Positions 26,287-34,508 of a stretch of 37,133 nucleotides of DNA are shown here, piece by piece (position 1 is the first letter of the stretch; each line of letters opens with the position of its first letter). The DNA is taken from assembly GCA_947166165.1 (NCBI GenBank), contig CAMVDK010000002.1, forward strand, positions 1 to 37,133, given 5' to 3'. The notes below the pieces were generated by a model. That model searched no databases, was not told the origin of the DNA, and saw nothing but the letters and a program-made list of their open reading frames with translations. Made by a program: the position numbers and the translations under genes. This stretch comes from an uncultured Porphyromonadaceae bacterium (GTDB lineage: Bacteria > Bacteroidota > Bacteroidia > Bacteroidales > Muribaculaceae).

Positions 26287-28164
26287 ATGCACAACGACCT
26301 GAGCGAAATCTACCATGAGAACCAGCGCCGGCTGCTGGCGCGGCAGTCGGCCTACGACCCGCTCACGGGCGCCGGCTGCTGCGGCGAGCGGGTGCCGGTG
26401 GGCGGCGAGTGGCTGCCGCGGGCCGTGATCGACGAGGCACCGGCCTACGCCACGCTGCCCGAGCTCGAGCGCCGCCGCCTGCGCGTGCGCCACGACTTTG
26501 AATACTGGTGCGCCACGTGTGCCACCGTGCGCGACAAGACCACCGGCCGCGCGGTGCCCTTCGTGCTCAACGCCCCACAGCGGCGCCTGGCCGCCGAGAT
26601 GGAGCGCCAGCGGCTGGCACACCGGCCCATACGCGTGATTCTGCTCAAAGCCCGGCAGTGGGGCGGCTCCACGCTCGTGCAGATGTACATGGCCTGGATG
26701 CAGCTCGTGCGCCACAAGGGCTGGAACAGCCTCATCGTGGGCCACAAGCGGCAGTCGTCGCGCTCCATCAAGGGCATGTACAACCTGCTGCTGCGCCACT
26801 ATCCGGCCGAGCTGGCCGAGCTGGCCGACGGCCCGCTGGCGTTCCGCAACTTTGAGGGCGGCAACACCGTGCAGCAGCTCGCTGCGCGCGAGTGCCTGGT
26901 GGTGATGGGCTCGTCGATGAATGGCGACGACGTGCGCGGCTATGCCATCGCCATGGCCCATCTCACCGAGGTGGCCTACTGGCGCGACTCGCCGCTGCTC
27001 TCGCCCGACGACGTGATGCGCAGCGTGAACGGCACCGTGGGCCTGCTCGACGACACCGTGGTCGTGCTCGAGTCGACGGCCAACGGCATGGGCAACTACT
27101 TCCACACCGAGTGGCTGCGCGCCTCGGCCGGCAAGAGCGACAAGACACCCGTGTTCGTGCCCTGGCACGAAATCGAAATCTACCGCTCGCCCGTGCGCGA
27201 CCTGGCGGCCCTCTGGCAGACCATGGACCCTTACGAGCGGCAGCTGTGGGACGACGGCCTCACGCTCGAGCAGATACAGTGGTACCACGACAAGCGCCAG
27301 GAGGCCTCGAGCCATGCCGCCATGATGGCCGAGTTTCCCACCACGGCCACCGAGGCGTTTGCCTGTTCGGGCTTCTCGGTGTTCAACCTCGAGAGTCTAG
27401 AGCGGCTGCGTGGGCTGTGCCGACCGCCGCTCGACGTGGGCGACGTGGCCGCCGACTACTGCACGCTGCGCAACATCCGCTTCGTGCACGATGCCGTGGG
27501 GCTGTTCAAGGTGTGGTGCTTCCCGCAGCCCGACCAGCGCTATCTGGTCACCGTCGACGTGGGCGGACGCTCCGACAAGGCCGACTACTCGGTGGTGGCG
27601 GTGATACGCGTCACCGACGTGGAGCATCGGCCGCCCGAGGTGGTGGCCCAGTGGCGCGGACACATCGACCGCGACCTGCTCGCCTGGAAGGCCGCCCAGA
27701 TTGCCGAGTACTACCGCCACGCGCTGCTCGTGGTGGAGAGCAACACCTACGAGACCCACTGCAACGACCCCGGGGCCGGCAGCTTCGTGCTCGACGTGCT
27801 GCGGGGCACTCGCGTGAACCTCTATGTGCGCGACTCCGGGCGCGCGGGCTTCCACACCGACCGCAGCAACAAGTATGGCATGATCCAGTACCTGATTGGG
27901 GCCGTGCGCGACCTCACCTATGTGGAGCGCGACACGGGCGCGGTCGACGAGATGGCCGTCTACGAGAGCCGGAGCAATGGCAGCTACGCCGCGCGGCGCG
28001 GCCACCACGACGACATCCTGATGACGCGCGCCATAGCCCTGTGGGTGCTGAAAATGGAGCCCGGGCTGCGGCCGCCGCGGCGCGCCACCGTGGACAAGGG
28101 CGACCTGCCCACGCTGGCCGGTCCGCAGGTGGGCAATCTGTGGGAGGGCCTCGCGCAAAGCTGA
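26287..28164 (+). CDS. Phage-type terminase large subunit (TerL)-like ATPase/nuclease
   Basis: Walker A-like VILLKARQWGGSTLVQMYMAW; ATPase/coupling segment TVVVLESTANGMGNYF; RNase H-like nuclease motifs YLVTVDVGGRSDKADYSVVAV, ALLVVESNTYE, HHDDILMTRAIALW. Confidence 0.85.
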   Translation: MHNDLSEIYHENQRRLLARQSAYDPLTGAGCCGERVPVGGEWLPRAVIDEAPAYATLPELERRRLRVRHDFEYWCATCATVRDKTTGRAVPFVLNAPQRRLAAEMERQRLAHRPIRVILLKARQWGGSTLVQMYMAWMQLVRHKGWNSLIVGHKRQSSRSIKGMYNLLLRHYPAELAELADGPLAFRNFEGGNTVQQLAARECLVVMGSSMNGDDVRGYAIAMAHLTEVAYWRDSPLLSPDDVMRSVNGTVGLLDDTVVVLESTANGMGNYFHTEWLRASAGKSDKTPVFVPWHEIEIYRSPVRDLAALWQTMDPYERQLWDDGLTLEQIQWYHDKRQEASSHAAMMAEFPTTATEAFACSGFSVFNLESLERLRGLCRPPLDVGDVAADYCTLRNIRFVHDAVGLFKVWCFPQPDQRYLVTVDVGGRSDKADYSVVAVIRVTDVEHRPPEVVAQWRGHIDRDLLAWKAAQIAEYYRHALLVVESNTYETHCNDPGAGSFVLDVLRGTRVNLYVRDSGRAGFHTDRSNKYGMIQYLIGAVRDLTYVERDTGAVDEMAVYESRSNGSYAARRGHHDDILMTRAIALWVLKMEPGLRPPRRATVDKGDLPTLAGPQVGNLWEGLAQS

Positions 28165-28215
28165 GCATCTGTTTTTTCGCATTTCCGTTCAATCATCAAA
28201 ACCTTCTATCTTATC

Positions 28216-30108
28216 ATGAACACCACCAATCTTCGCAATCATTCCACAACGGGCGGCTTCGAGGTTGTCGGCCAGCCCGTGGCCGCTGGCCAAGTGCCTG
28301 CCGGTCATAGTCTTGTGCTTGTCGACGGCAACCGTTACCTCACTGCCTCGCAAGGCCGGCTGTGGTGCGGCGGGCAGGAGCTGTGTGCCATTGCCGGCGA
28401 GCTGCTCGGGGTGCACCGCGTGGGGCCCTTTGTGGTTGTGGCCGGCACGCAGGGCGCGGTCTATCTGGCCGAGCAGGGCGGCGCGCTCGTGCCGGCCGAC
28501 GTGACGGCGGCGCGGCCATCGCTCACCCTCACCCAGCAGGCCGCCGCCCCGCTCACCGTGGGCGTGCCCGCGCTGGCCTTCGCCGAGCCTTACAGCCGCT
28601 GGCAGGCCCCTCTGCGCCAGCCCGATGTGACCGCCATCACCGCCGCGCTGCGGGCGGCCTGGACCACCGTCACCGGCCAGGCGCGCACCGCCGGCAGGCA
28701 CTATGCGCCGTGCCGCGTGCGCTATGGCGTGAGGCTCTGGGACGACTCTTACCTCTGGCTCAGCGACCCGGTGGAGCTGGGCGGCAACACCCTCGCCGGG
28801 GCGGCCTCGCTCACCGCCGAGGCCACCACCGATGGCGGCGACGTCACCGGACTCGAGGCCACCACGCTCAGCCTGCCCACGTTCACCATCGGCATTGCCG
28901 TGGGCGGCGGGGTGGGGCAGCAGTGGCGGGCGATGGTCAAGGCTGTCGACGTGCTCGCCACCGCGCCGGCCACCCTCGTGCAGTCGACGGCCGTGGTCGA
29001 CTATCACGTGCGCAACACCAGCGGTGGACAGCGCCTGGCGATGCTCGATTGGGCCTTCCCCGTGAGCTCGTTGGCGCAGGTGCAGGCCGAGCTCGACGGC
29101 AGCGCGTGGCAGGTGGTGGCCTCGACCACCGACCTCGACGCCCTGGCGCAGGGGTGCTGGCAGGACAGCGGCCACTATCCCTCCACGCCGCTCAGCGCCG
29201 CTCAGGCGCGTGCCGTCGACGAGGCCACTGCCCAGGCCTCCACGCGGCGCCTGGTGGCCACGCTGGTGTGCAACGGCCGCCTCTATGCCGCCGACGACCG
29301 TGGCCTGATGACCACCAGCCTGCCCGCCAACCCGCTCGTGGTGGAGCGCCAGTGCGTGGTGACGGGCAGCGCGGTGGTGGGTCTGGCCGCCGTGCCGCGC
29401 TCGCTCTACTCCGGAGGCTTTGGCCGCTACCCGGTCTACCTGTTCACCACCGAGGGAATCTTCGCCCTGCCGCTCACCGCCCAGGGTGCCTACGGCGAGC
29501 CACGGCTGCTGAGCCGCGAACTGCTCGCCGCCGGTATGCGCCCCGTGGAGGCCGACCGCGACGTCTACTTCACCACCGCCCGCGGCCACCTGTGCCGCCT
29601 GCGCGGCAGCGAGGCCACGGTGGTGGCACGGGGCGTGGCCATGGGCAGCATGGTGTGGGACGATGAGCACCGCGAGCTGTGGTGCCTCGACTCAATGGGC
29701 CGGCTGTGGGCGCTGCTCGACGATGGCCATCTCGACCGCCGCACGCTCACCGCCGCCCACCTCTGCAGAGCCGAGGGCCAGGCCCTGGCGGTGGAGGCCG
29801 GCGGCACTGTGCGCGACCTCACCACCGAGCAGCCGGCGGTGGTGGATGTGGAGTGGCTCAGCGACGCCGTGGCCTGCGCAGCGCCGCCCCGCGAGGTGGA
29901 GTGGCACGTGTATGGCGACCAGCTGCGGCTGCGCTTGCTCCTGCTCGGCGAGCGCGGAGTGAGCTGCCACGGGTTCATCGTCGGCGAGCTCAACGTGGAG
30001 GGGCGCTTGGGTGCTCCGCTGCGCACCCCCGTGTTCGCGCCGCCCCTGCGCACCCTGCGCCGCCACATCACCGGGCAGGCCGCCACCGGCACGCTCATCA
30101 TTCCGTGA
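28216..30108 (+). CDS. Conserved hypothetical protein, possible beta-propeller/virion-structural-like
   Basis: 630 aa, no signal peptide; CRVRYGVRLWDDSYLWLSDPVEL and recurrent propeller-like strands (GRLYAADDRGLMTTSL, YPVYLFTTEGIFALPL, DVYFTTARGHLCRL, RELWCLDSMGRLWALL); directly follows the terminase. Confidence 0.5.
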   Translation: MNTTNLRNHSTTGGFEVVGQPVAAGQVPAGHSLVLVDGNRYLTASQGRLWCGGQELCAIAGELLGVHRVGPFVVVAGTQGAVYLAEQGGALVPADVTAARPSLTLTQQAAAPLTVGVPALAFAEPYSRWQAPLRQPDVTAITAALRAAWTTVTGQARTAGRHYAPCRVRYGVRLWDDSYLWLSDPVELGGNTLAGAASLTAEATTDGGDVTGLEATTLSLPTFTIGIAVGGGVGQQWRAMVKAVDVLATAPATLVQSTAVVDYHVRNTSGGQRLAMLDWAFPVSSLAQVQAELDGSAWQVVASTTDLDALAQGCWQDSGHYPSTPLSAAQARAVDEATAQASTRRLVATLVCNGRLYAADDRGLMTTSLPANPLVVERQCVVTGSAVVGLAAVPRSLYSGGFGRYPVYLFTTEGIFALPLTAQGAYGEPRLLSRELLAAGMRPVEADRDVYFTTARGHLCRLRGSEATVVARGVAMGSMVWDDEHRELWCLDSMGRLWALLDDGHLDRRTLTAAHLCRAEGQALAVEAGGTVRDLTTEQPAVVDVEWLSDAVACAAPPREVEWHVYGDQLRLRLLLLGERGVSCHGFIVGELNVEGRLGAPLRTPVFAPPLRTLRRHITGQAATGTLIIP

Positions 30109-30135
30109 GAGGCCAGCACAGCGAAGCGTAAAGTT

Positions 30136-30166
30136 TTGTTTACTTGAAAAAATAGTTGTAATTTTG
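30136..30166 (+). promoter_or_regulatory. Bacteroidota-type promoter for the C11 peptidase gene
   Basis: TTG (30136-30138)-N20-TAATTTTG (30159-30166), 27 nt before ATG at 30194. Confidence 0.7.
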
Positions 30167-30193
30167 CACCGCCGAATCTACAACCAAAACGCA

Positions 30194-31369
30194 ATGAAAA
30201 TCAAGTTTAAAACGCTGATAATGGCGGCATTGCTGCCGCTGCTGTGCGTCGTTGTCGCCGCTTGTGGCAGCGATGAGCCCGACCCCGAGCCCCCGGTGGT
30301 GACCCCGGCGCGGCGCACCATCCTGGTCTACATGGTGGCCAACAACAGCCTGGGCGCCGGCGGACGCGACGAGCAGGACCTCGTGGAGATGGAGCGCGCC
30401 ATCGCCGCCGGCGCGCTGAACGGCTGCCGCGTGCTGGTGTACCGCATCGGCTACAAAGAGACGCAAGCCGCCCTCACCGAGCTCACGCTCGGCGCCGACG
30501 GCGCGGCCCACCGCACCGTGCTCGAAGCCTATCCGGCTGTCGAGGCGGCCTCGGTGACTGGCGAGCGCCTGGGCGAGGTGATTGCCGACATGAAGGAGCA
30601 CGCCCCGGCCGGCGACTACGGCCTCGTGCTCTGGTCGCACGCCACCGGGTGGGCACCGTCGCTCACCACCAAGCCCTCGGACGCGCCGCAGCGCGTGTTC
30701 GGGCTCGATGCCGACCGCTCGATGCCCGTCGACGAGCTGGCGCGGGCCATCCCCGAAGGGCTCTTCAGCTGGATCTACGCCGACGCCTGCTACATGGGCG
30801 GCATCGAGGTGGCCTACGAGCTGCGCCGCTGCTGCCGCCGCTTTGTGGCCTATCCCACCGAGATTCCCGGCACCGGCATGCCCTACGACCTCACGCTGCC
30901 GCTGCTGTGCCAGACGCAGGCTGACCTCGTGGGGGCCTGCCGCGCCACCTACGACTACTACAACGCCCAGAGCGGCGCGCAGCGCACGTTCAGCGGGGTG
31001 GTGGTCGACTGCACGCAGCTCGACGCCCTTGCCGGCGTGTGCCGCCGCATCCACGCCAGCGCCGACGCCACGCCCACGCTCGGCTCGCTGCAGTGCTACA
31101 ACCTGGGCTCGTCGCGCTTCCTCTACGACTTCGACCAGTACACCACGGCCTGCACCACGTCGCAGGTGCTGCACGACGAGTTCCACGCCGCCCTCCAGCG
31201 CGTGGTGCTCGACCGCATGGCCACCCCGGCCATTTTCAACCGGTTCATCATTTTCGAATCCGCCTTCTCTGGTCTGTCGACCTACGCCCTCGGCTCCTCG
31301 CTGGGGGTCAACGAGGACTATTACCGCTCCCTGCAGTGGTATCGCGACGTCTACCCCGCAGCCCCCTGA
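30194..31369 (+). CDS. Clostripain-family (C11-like) cysteine peptidase, lipoprotein
   Basis: Lipobox LLCVVVAACGSDEPDPE; RTILVYMVANNSLG; catalytic-like LVLWSHATGW (His) and IYADACYMGGIEVAYEL (Cys). ORF-track start at 30011 overlaps the previous gene; 30194 preferred. Confidence 0.85.
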   Translation: MKIKFKTLIMAALLPLLCVVVAACGSDEPDPEPPVVTPARRTILVYMVANNSLGAGGRDEQDLVEMERAIAAGALNGCRVLVYRIGYKETQAALTELTLGADGAAHRTVLEAYPAVEAASVTGERLGEVIADMKEHAPAGDYGLVLWSHATGWAPSLTTKPSDAPQRVFGLDADRSMPVDELARAIPEGLFSWIYADACYMGGIEVAYELRRCCRRFVAYPTEIPGTGMPYDLTLPLLCQTQADLVGACRATYDYYNAQSGAQRTFSGVVVDCTQLDALAGVCRRIHASADATPTLGSLQCYNLGSSRFLYDFDQYTTACTTSQVLHDEFHAALQRVVLDRMATPAIFNRFIIFESAFSGLSTYALGSSLGVNEDYYRSLQWYRDVYPAAP

Positions 31370-31395
31370 CAGTGACGATGGTGCTGTGCCTCTGA

Positions 31396-31440
31396 AGGAG
31401 GCCACACCAGAACCAATGGTTGCTGCCACAGTGGCCTCCT
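31396..31440 (+). terminator. Hairpin downstream of the C11 peptidase
   Basis: AGGAGGCCAC (31396-31405) / GTGGCCTCCT (31431-31440). Confidence 0.45.
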
Positions 31441-31470
31441 CCGGAGGCATTTCCGTCAGTTCGAGATGTT

Positions 31471-31642
31471 CCCTGGGCCACCGCTGCGCGGTGTTCCAGG
31501 GTTATTAAGATATTGCCCTCTGGGCAAATCAACGCCCCCCCTTTTTGTGGTTTCAGTTGCGGCACCTGCAAAAGCCTGTGTCTATATCGACAACCAACAC
31601 TCGAAGAGTGTCCTTTTAGTAACCCCCCCAGTGCGACTGCAC
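31471..31642. repeat. Mosaic of small palindromic intergenic elements
   Basis: CCCTGG..CACCGC-TGC-GCGGTG..CCAGGG (31471-31501); TTGCCC-TCT-GGGCAA (31513-31527); ACACTC-GAA-GAGTGT (31597-31611); GTGC-GACT-GCAC (31631-31642). Confidence 0.6.
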
Positions 31643-31736
31643 TCCGAACATCAAGCCGGTGGCAAACGCAGTAGAGCCGTCATACATGGCGGCTCGGCGG
31701 CCAGGTCAAAATGTTGCCGCGGTCACCCCGGCGAAG

Positions 31737-31919
31737 GTAGGGGCGTGACCTGTCACGCCTGGGGGCCGGGTCAAGGGATGATGGCATCACATTCGGTCAT
31801 CCGGCCATGACAGGTCATGGCCCTACTGCCGTGGTTGCCGAAGTGATTGCCGCGGTCGCCGGGTCAAAGGATGATGGCATCAGATTCGGTCACCTGGCCA
31901 TGATAGGTCATGGCTCTAC
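31737..31919. repeat. Second cluster of the 24-bp palindromic repeat (one forward, two reverse)
   Basis: GTAGGGGCGTGACCTGTCACGCCT (31737-31760); GGCCATGACAGGTCATGGCCCTAC (31803-31826); GGCCATGATAGGTCATGGCTCTAC (31896-31919). Confidence 0.9.
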
Positions 31920-31959
31920 TGCCGCGCGGGTTGGCTCGGCCGCGGAGCCGCCATGTGTG

Positions 31960-32805
31960 TCAAGTCCAGAAGGCTTTGAGTTGGTCGAGGCGTTGCTGGG
32001 CTTGGCGGCGGCCCTGGTCGTAGGTGCGCTGGAGCACGTCGGGGTCGCTGCAAATGTGGCCGATTTCGAGCGGCGGGTCGGGGCGGAACACCAGCACGCG
32101 TCCGACCGCCTCCTCGCTGGCCACATGGTCGAGCTGGGCGTTGTACATCTCGTGGCGGCGCGCCACGGTCTCCACCAGGCGCGGGTGGCGGCGGTAGAGC
32201 ATTCGCACCAGCGGCAGGATGCCGGTGGGCTGCTTGCGGTAGCCGGGCGGGCGGGTGAGGATGACCACGTTGCGGTCGTAGCCGCGCTGCTCGAAGTAGC
32301 GCAGCGGGATGGAGTCGGCCAGTCCGCCGTCGAGCAGGCGCTGGCGGCCGATGGTCACGATGCGCGCCGCCAGGGGCAGCGACGACGAGGCGCGAATCCA
32401 CTCCAGCTCTTCGCTGTCGATGTGATGGCACTGGTGGTAGACGGCCTGGCCGGTGTCCACGTCGGTGCAAACGAGGTGGAACTCCATGGGGCTGGCGGCG
32501 AAGGCCTCGGTGTCGAAGAGGTCGAGCTGCGTGGGCACGATGTGGTAGCAGAATCGGGCGTTGTAGTAGTTGCCGGTGGTGAGCAGCGACCACAGGCCGG
32601 CATAGCGGCGGTCGCCGGCAAAGCGCAGGTTGTAGCGCAGCGCGCGCCCGGGCTGGCCCGACTTGATGTTGCAGCCGAAAGCCGCCCCAGCCGACACGCC
32701 CACCACCCCGTCGGGCAGCAGGCCGGCCTCCATCATCACATCGGTGATGCCGCAGGTATACATCCCCCGCATGGCACCGCCTTCAAGAATCAATCCACGT
32801 TTCAT
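31960..32805 (-). CDS. Patatin-like phospholipase family protein
   Basis: GLILEGGAMRGMYTCGI, nucleophile elbow GVSAGAAFG, LLDGGLADSIPL (Asp of DGG). Confidence 0.9.
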   Translation of the reverse strand: MKRGLILEGGAMRGMYTCGITDVMMEAGLLPDGVVGVSAGAAFGCNIKSGQPGRALRYNLRFAGDRRYAGLWSLLTTGNYYNARFCYHIVPTQLDLFDTEAFAASPMEFHLVCTDVDTGQAVYHQCHHIDSEELEWIRASSSLPLAARIVTIGRQRLLDGGLADSIPLRYFEQRGYDRNVVILTRPPGYRKQPTGILPLVRMLYRRHPRLVETVARRHEMYNAQLDHVASEEAVGRVLVFRPDPPLEIGHICSDPDVLQRTYDQGRRQAQQRLDQLKAFWT

Positions 32806-32836
32806 GGCCTGAAAGTTACGAAGAGTTACGAAAAGC

Positions 32837-33529
32837 CTACTGCCGTGCCATGGCCAGTGTGAACAGGCTGACGGTGACGGCTGGGATGGTGTTGAGCCAG
32901 CGTGCGCACACCTCGAGCGTGCTGCCGGTGGTCACCACATCGTCGACGAGCAGCAGGTGCTTGCCGGCCAGGCGGCGCTCCATGCCCGGCGCCAGGGCGT
33001 AGACGTGCTGGATGTTGTGCCATCGCTCGTGGGCGGAGAGGTGGGTCTGCGTGCTGTGTGGCCGCACGGCCTTGAGGGCCTGCACCACTTTGGCTCCGGT
33101 GGCGCGGGCTATGCCCTGGGCGATGTAGAGGCTCTGGTTGTAGCCTCGGCTGATGAGTTTGTCGGAGTGCAGCGGCACGGGCACCACGGCGTCGACGTCG
33201 GCGGCAAAGGCGGGCATCTGCCGCATGGCGCGCTCGGCCAGCCACCGGCCCAGGCGGGGCATGTCGCGGTACTTGATGTCGTGCAGTATGCCAGCGTAGG
33301 GGCTGGCCTTGTCGTAGTAGAAGTAGGCCGTGGCGCGCTCCACGGGCGTCTTGCCGGCAAAGAGCTGCTCCATGGCGTTGAAGGGCTGCTCGTCGAGGTG
33401 GGTGAGCGGCAACTGGGCCAGGCAGCGGCGGCAGAGCCACTGCTCGTCGGCGCCCAGCTCGTGCTGGCAGGCCGAGCACACGCGCGGCATCACCACATCG
33501 GCGGCGGCTTGCAGCCAACGCTTAATCAT
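32837..33529 (-). CDS. ComF-family phosphoribosyltransferase
   Basis: N-terminal Cys pairs CSACQHEL..WLCRRCLAQLP; PRTase motif LLLVDDVVTTGSTLEVCA; RGYNQSLYIAQGIA. Start at 33529 preferred; overlaps the recX 3' end. Confidence 0.88.
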   Translation of the reverse strand: MIKRWLQAAADVVMPRVCSACQHELGADEQWLCRRCLAQLPLTHLDEQPFNAMEQLFAGKTPVERATAYFYYDKASPYAGILHDIKYRDMPRLGRWLAERAMRQMPAFAADVDAVVPVPLHSDKLISRGYNQSLYIAQGIARATGAKVVQALKAVRPHSTQTHLSAHERWHNIQHVYALAPGMERRLAGKHLLLVDDVVTTGSTLEVCARWLNTIPAVTVSLFTLAMARQ

Positions 33530-33998
33530 CGCTGCCGAAAGAACCGCTGACAATCCCATCGACCGCCGCATAACTCAAGTCGGACTCAAAACCACGGCTG
33601 GCGGCAAAGCGCAGCAGTGCCGCCCGTGCCAGTCGCGGCTCACGCTGGCCCACGCTGCGCCACTTGCCTAGCAGCAGGCGCAGCAGGGTGGCGCGGTAGT
33701 CCTCCTCGTTGATCTGGGCCAGGGCGGCGCGCGCGGCGTCGGCGTCGATGCCCTTCTGCCGCAGCAGGGCGGCCAGCTTGACGCGTCCCCAGCCGTTGTA
33801 GAGATGCTTGTCGTGGACAAAGGCGCGGGCATAGCGCGCGTCGTCGACAAAGCCGTCGGCCCGCAGCCGAGCCACGATGGCGTCGGCGCTGGCCGAGTCC
33901 ACCTGCCACTGCGTGAGCTTGGCGCGGATGTCGCTCTCGCAGTGCTCGCTGCGGCTGCACAGTGCCGCAGCACGGCTCATCGCTTTCTCGTCCATCAT
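33522..33998 (-). CDS. recX: RecX-family regulatory protein
   Basis: MMDEKAMSRAAALCSRSEHCESDIRAKLTQW...DGFVDDARYARAFVHDKHLYNGWGRVKLAALLRQKGI; typical RecX helical repeats. ORF-track start (34298) runs antiframe through the next gene and is not preferred. Confidence 0.85.
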   Translation of the reverse strand: MMDEKAMSRAAALCSRSEHCESDIRAKLTQWQVDSASADAIVARLRADGFVDDARYARAFVHDKHLYNGWGRVKLAALLRQKGIDADAARAALAQINEEDYRATLLRLLLGKWRSVGQREPRLARAALLRFAASRGFESDLSYAAVDGIVSGSFGSDD

Positions 33999-34017
33999 GC
34001 GGGTGGCTAAACGCTTG

Positions 34018-34461
34018 TCACAAACTTTGATAGGGCAGCTGCGCCAGCATCTCGCCGAATTTGGCGGCTGCCTGCTCGAGCTGGTTGCCCACCATGGCGC
34101 GCATGAACACGGGCAGGTCGAGCTGCAAGGCGGCCACACTCTCGGTGTGCTGCCCGTCGATGGCGTTGAGCTCGATGACCATGTTGAAGCGCACGGGCGA
34201 CTGCGCGGCGGTGTAGACCACGCGTCCCGGGGCCTGGCTCTGCTCCGCGTCGACGGCCAGCCGCAGCTGACCCATGGGCGACTCGATGGCGATGGCATCG
34301 TCGAGAAACTGCACCTTGTCGAGGTTGGCGCGCGCCTCGTCGGGCAGGCGGTCGAGGTTGGCCTCGATGTGGCTGCGGAACACTGCCGGCGAAGCCAGTT
34401 TGCTGAAGATGGTGTCGATGTCGCAGTCGATGCGCTGCGGATTGCTCTTGTATGTCTCCAT
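34018..34461 (-). CDS. Conserved hypothetical (SRPBCC/START-like) protein
   Basis: 147 aa ORF METYKSNPQRIDCDIDTIFSKLASPAVFRSHIEANLDRLP...; alternating beta pattern and C-terminal helix typical of small Bacteroidales SRPBCC-like proteins. Confidence 0.55.
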   Translation of the reverse strand: METYKSNPQRIDCDIDTIFSKLASPAVFRSHIEANLDRLPDEARANLDKVQFLDDAIAIESPMGQLRLAVDAEQSQAPGRVVYTAAQSPVRFNMVIELNAIDGQHTESVAALQLDLPVFMRAMVGNQLEQAAAKFGEMLAQLPYQSL

Positions 34462-34508
34462 AAATCAACTCTTTATACTCTTCTAGTCTAAAAAAAGACC
34501 CTGTCCTC

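Noticed and set aside
26287-30108. Complete prophage
   Set aside because: Only a terminase and one possible structural-like protein; no integrase, portal, capsid, lysis or att-like repeats recognised in the window.
30011-30193. N-terminal extension of the C11 peptidase ORF
   Set aside because: Overlaps the preceding CDS and the promoter; the lipoprotein signal peptide begins at 30194.
33522-34298. 258-aa N-terminally extended RecX ORF
   Set aside because: The first ~100 residues are Ser/Pro/Arg low-complexity antiframe translation of the adjacent 34018-34461 gene; RecX homology begins at the MMDEK start near 33998.
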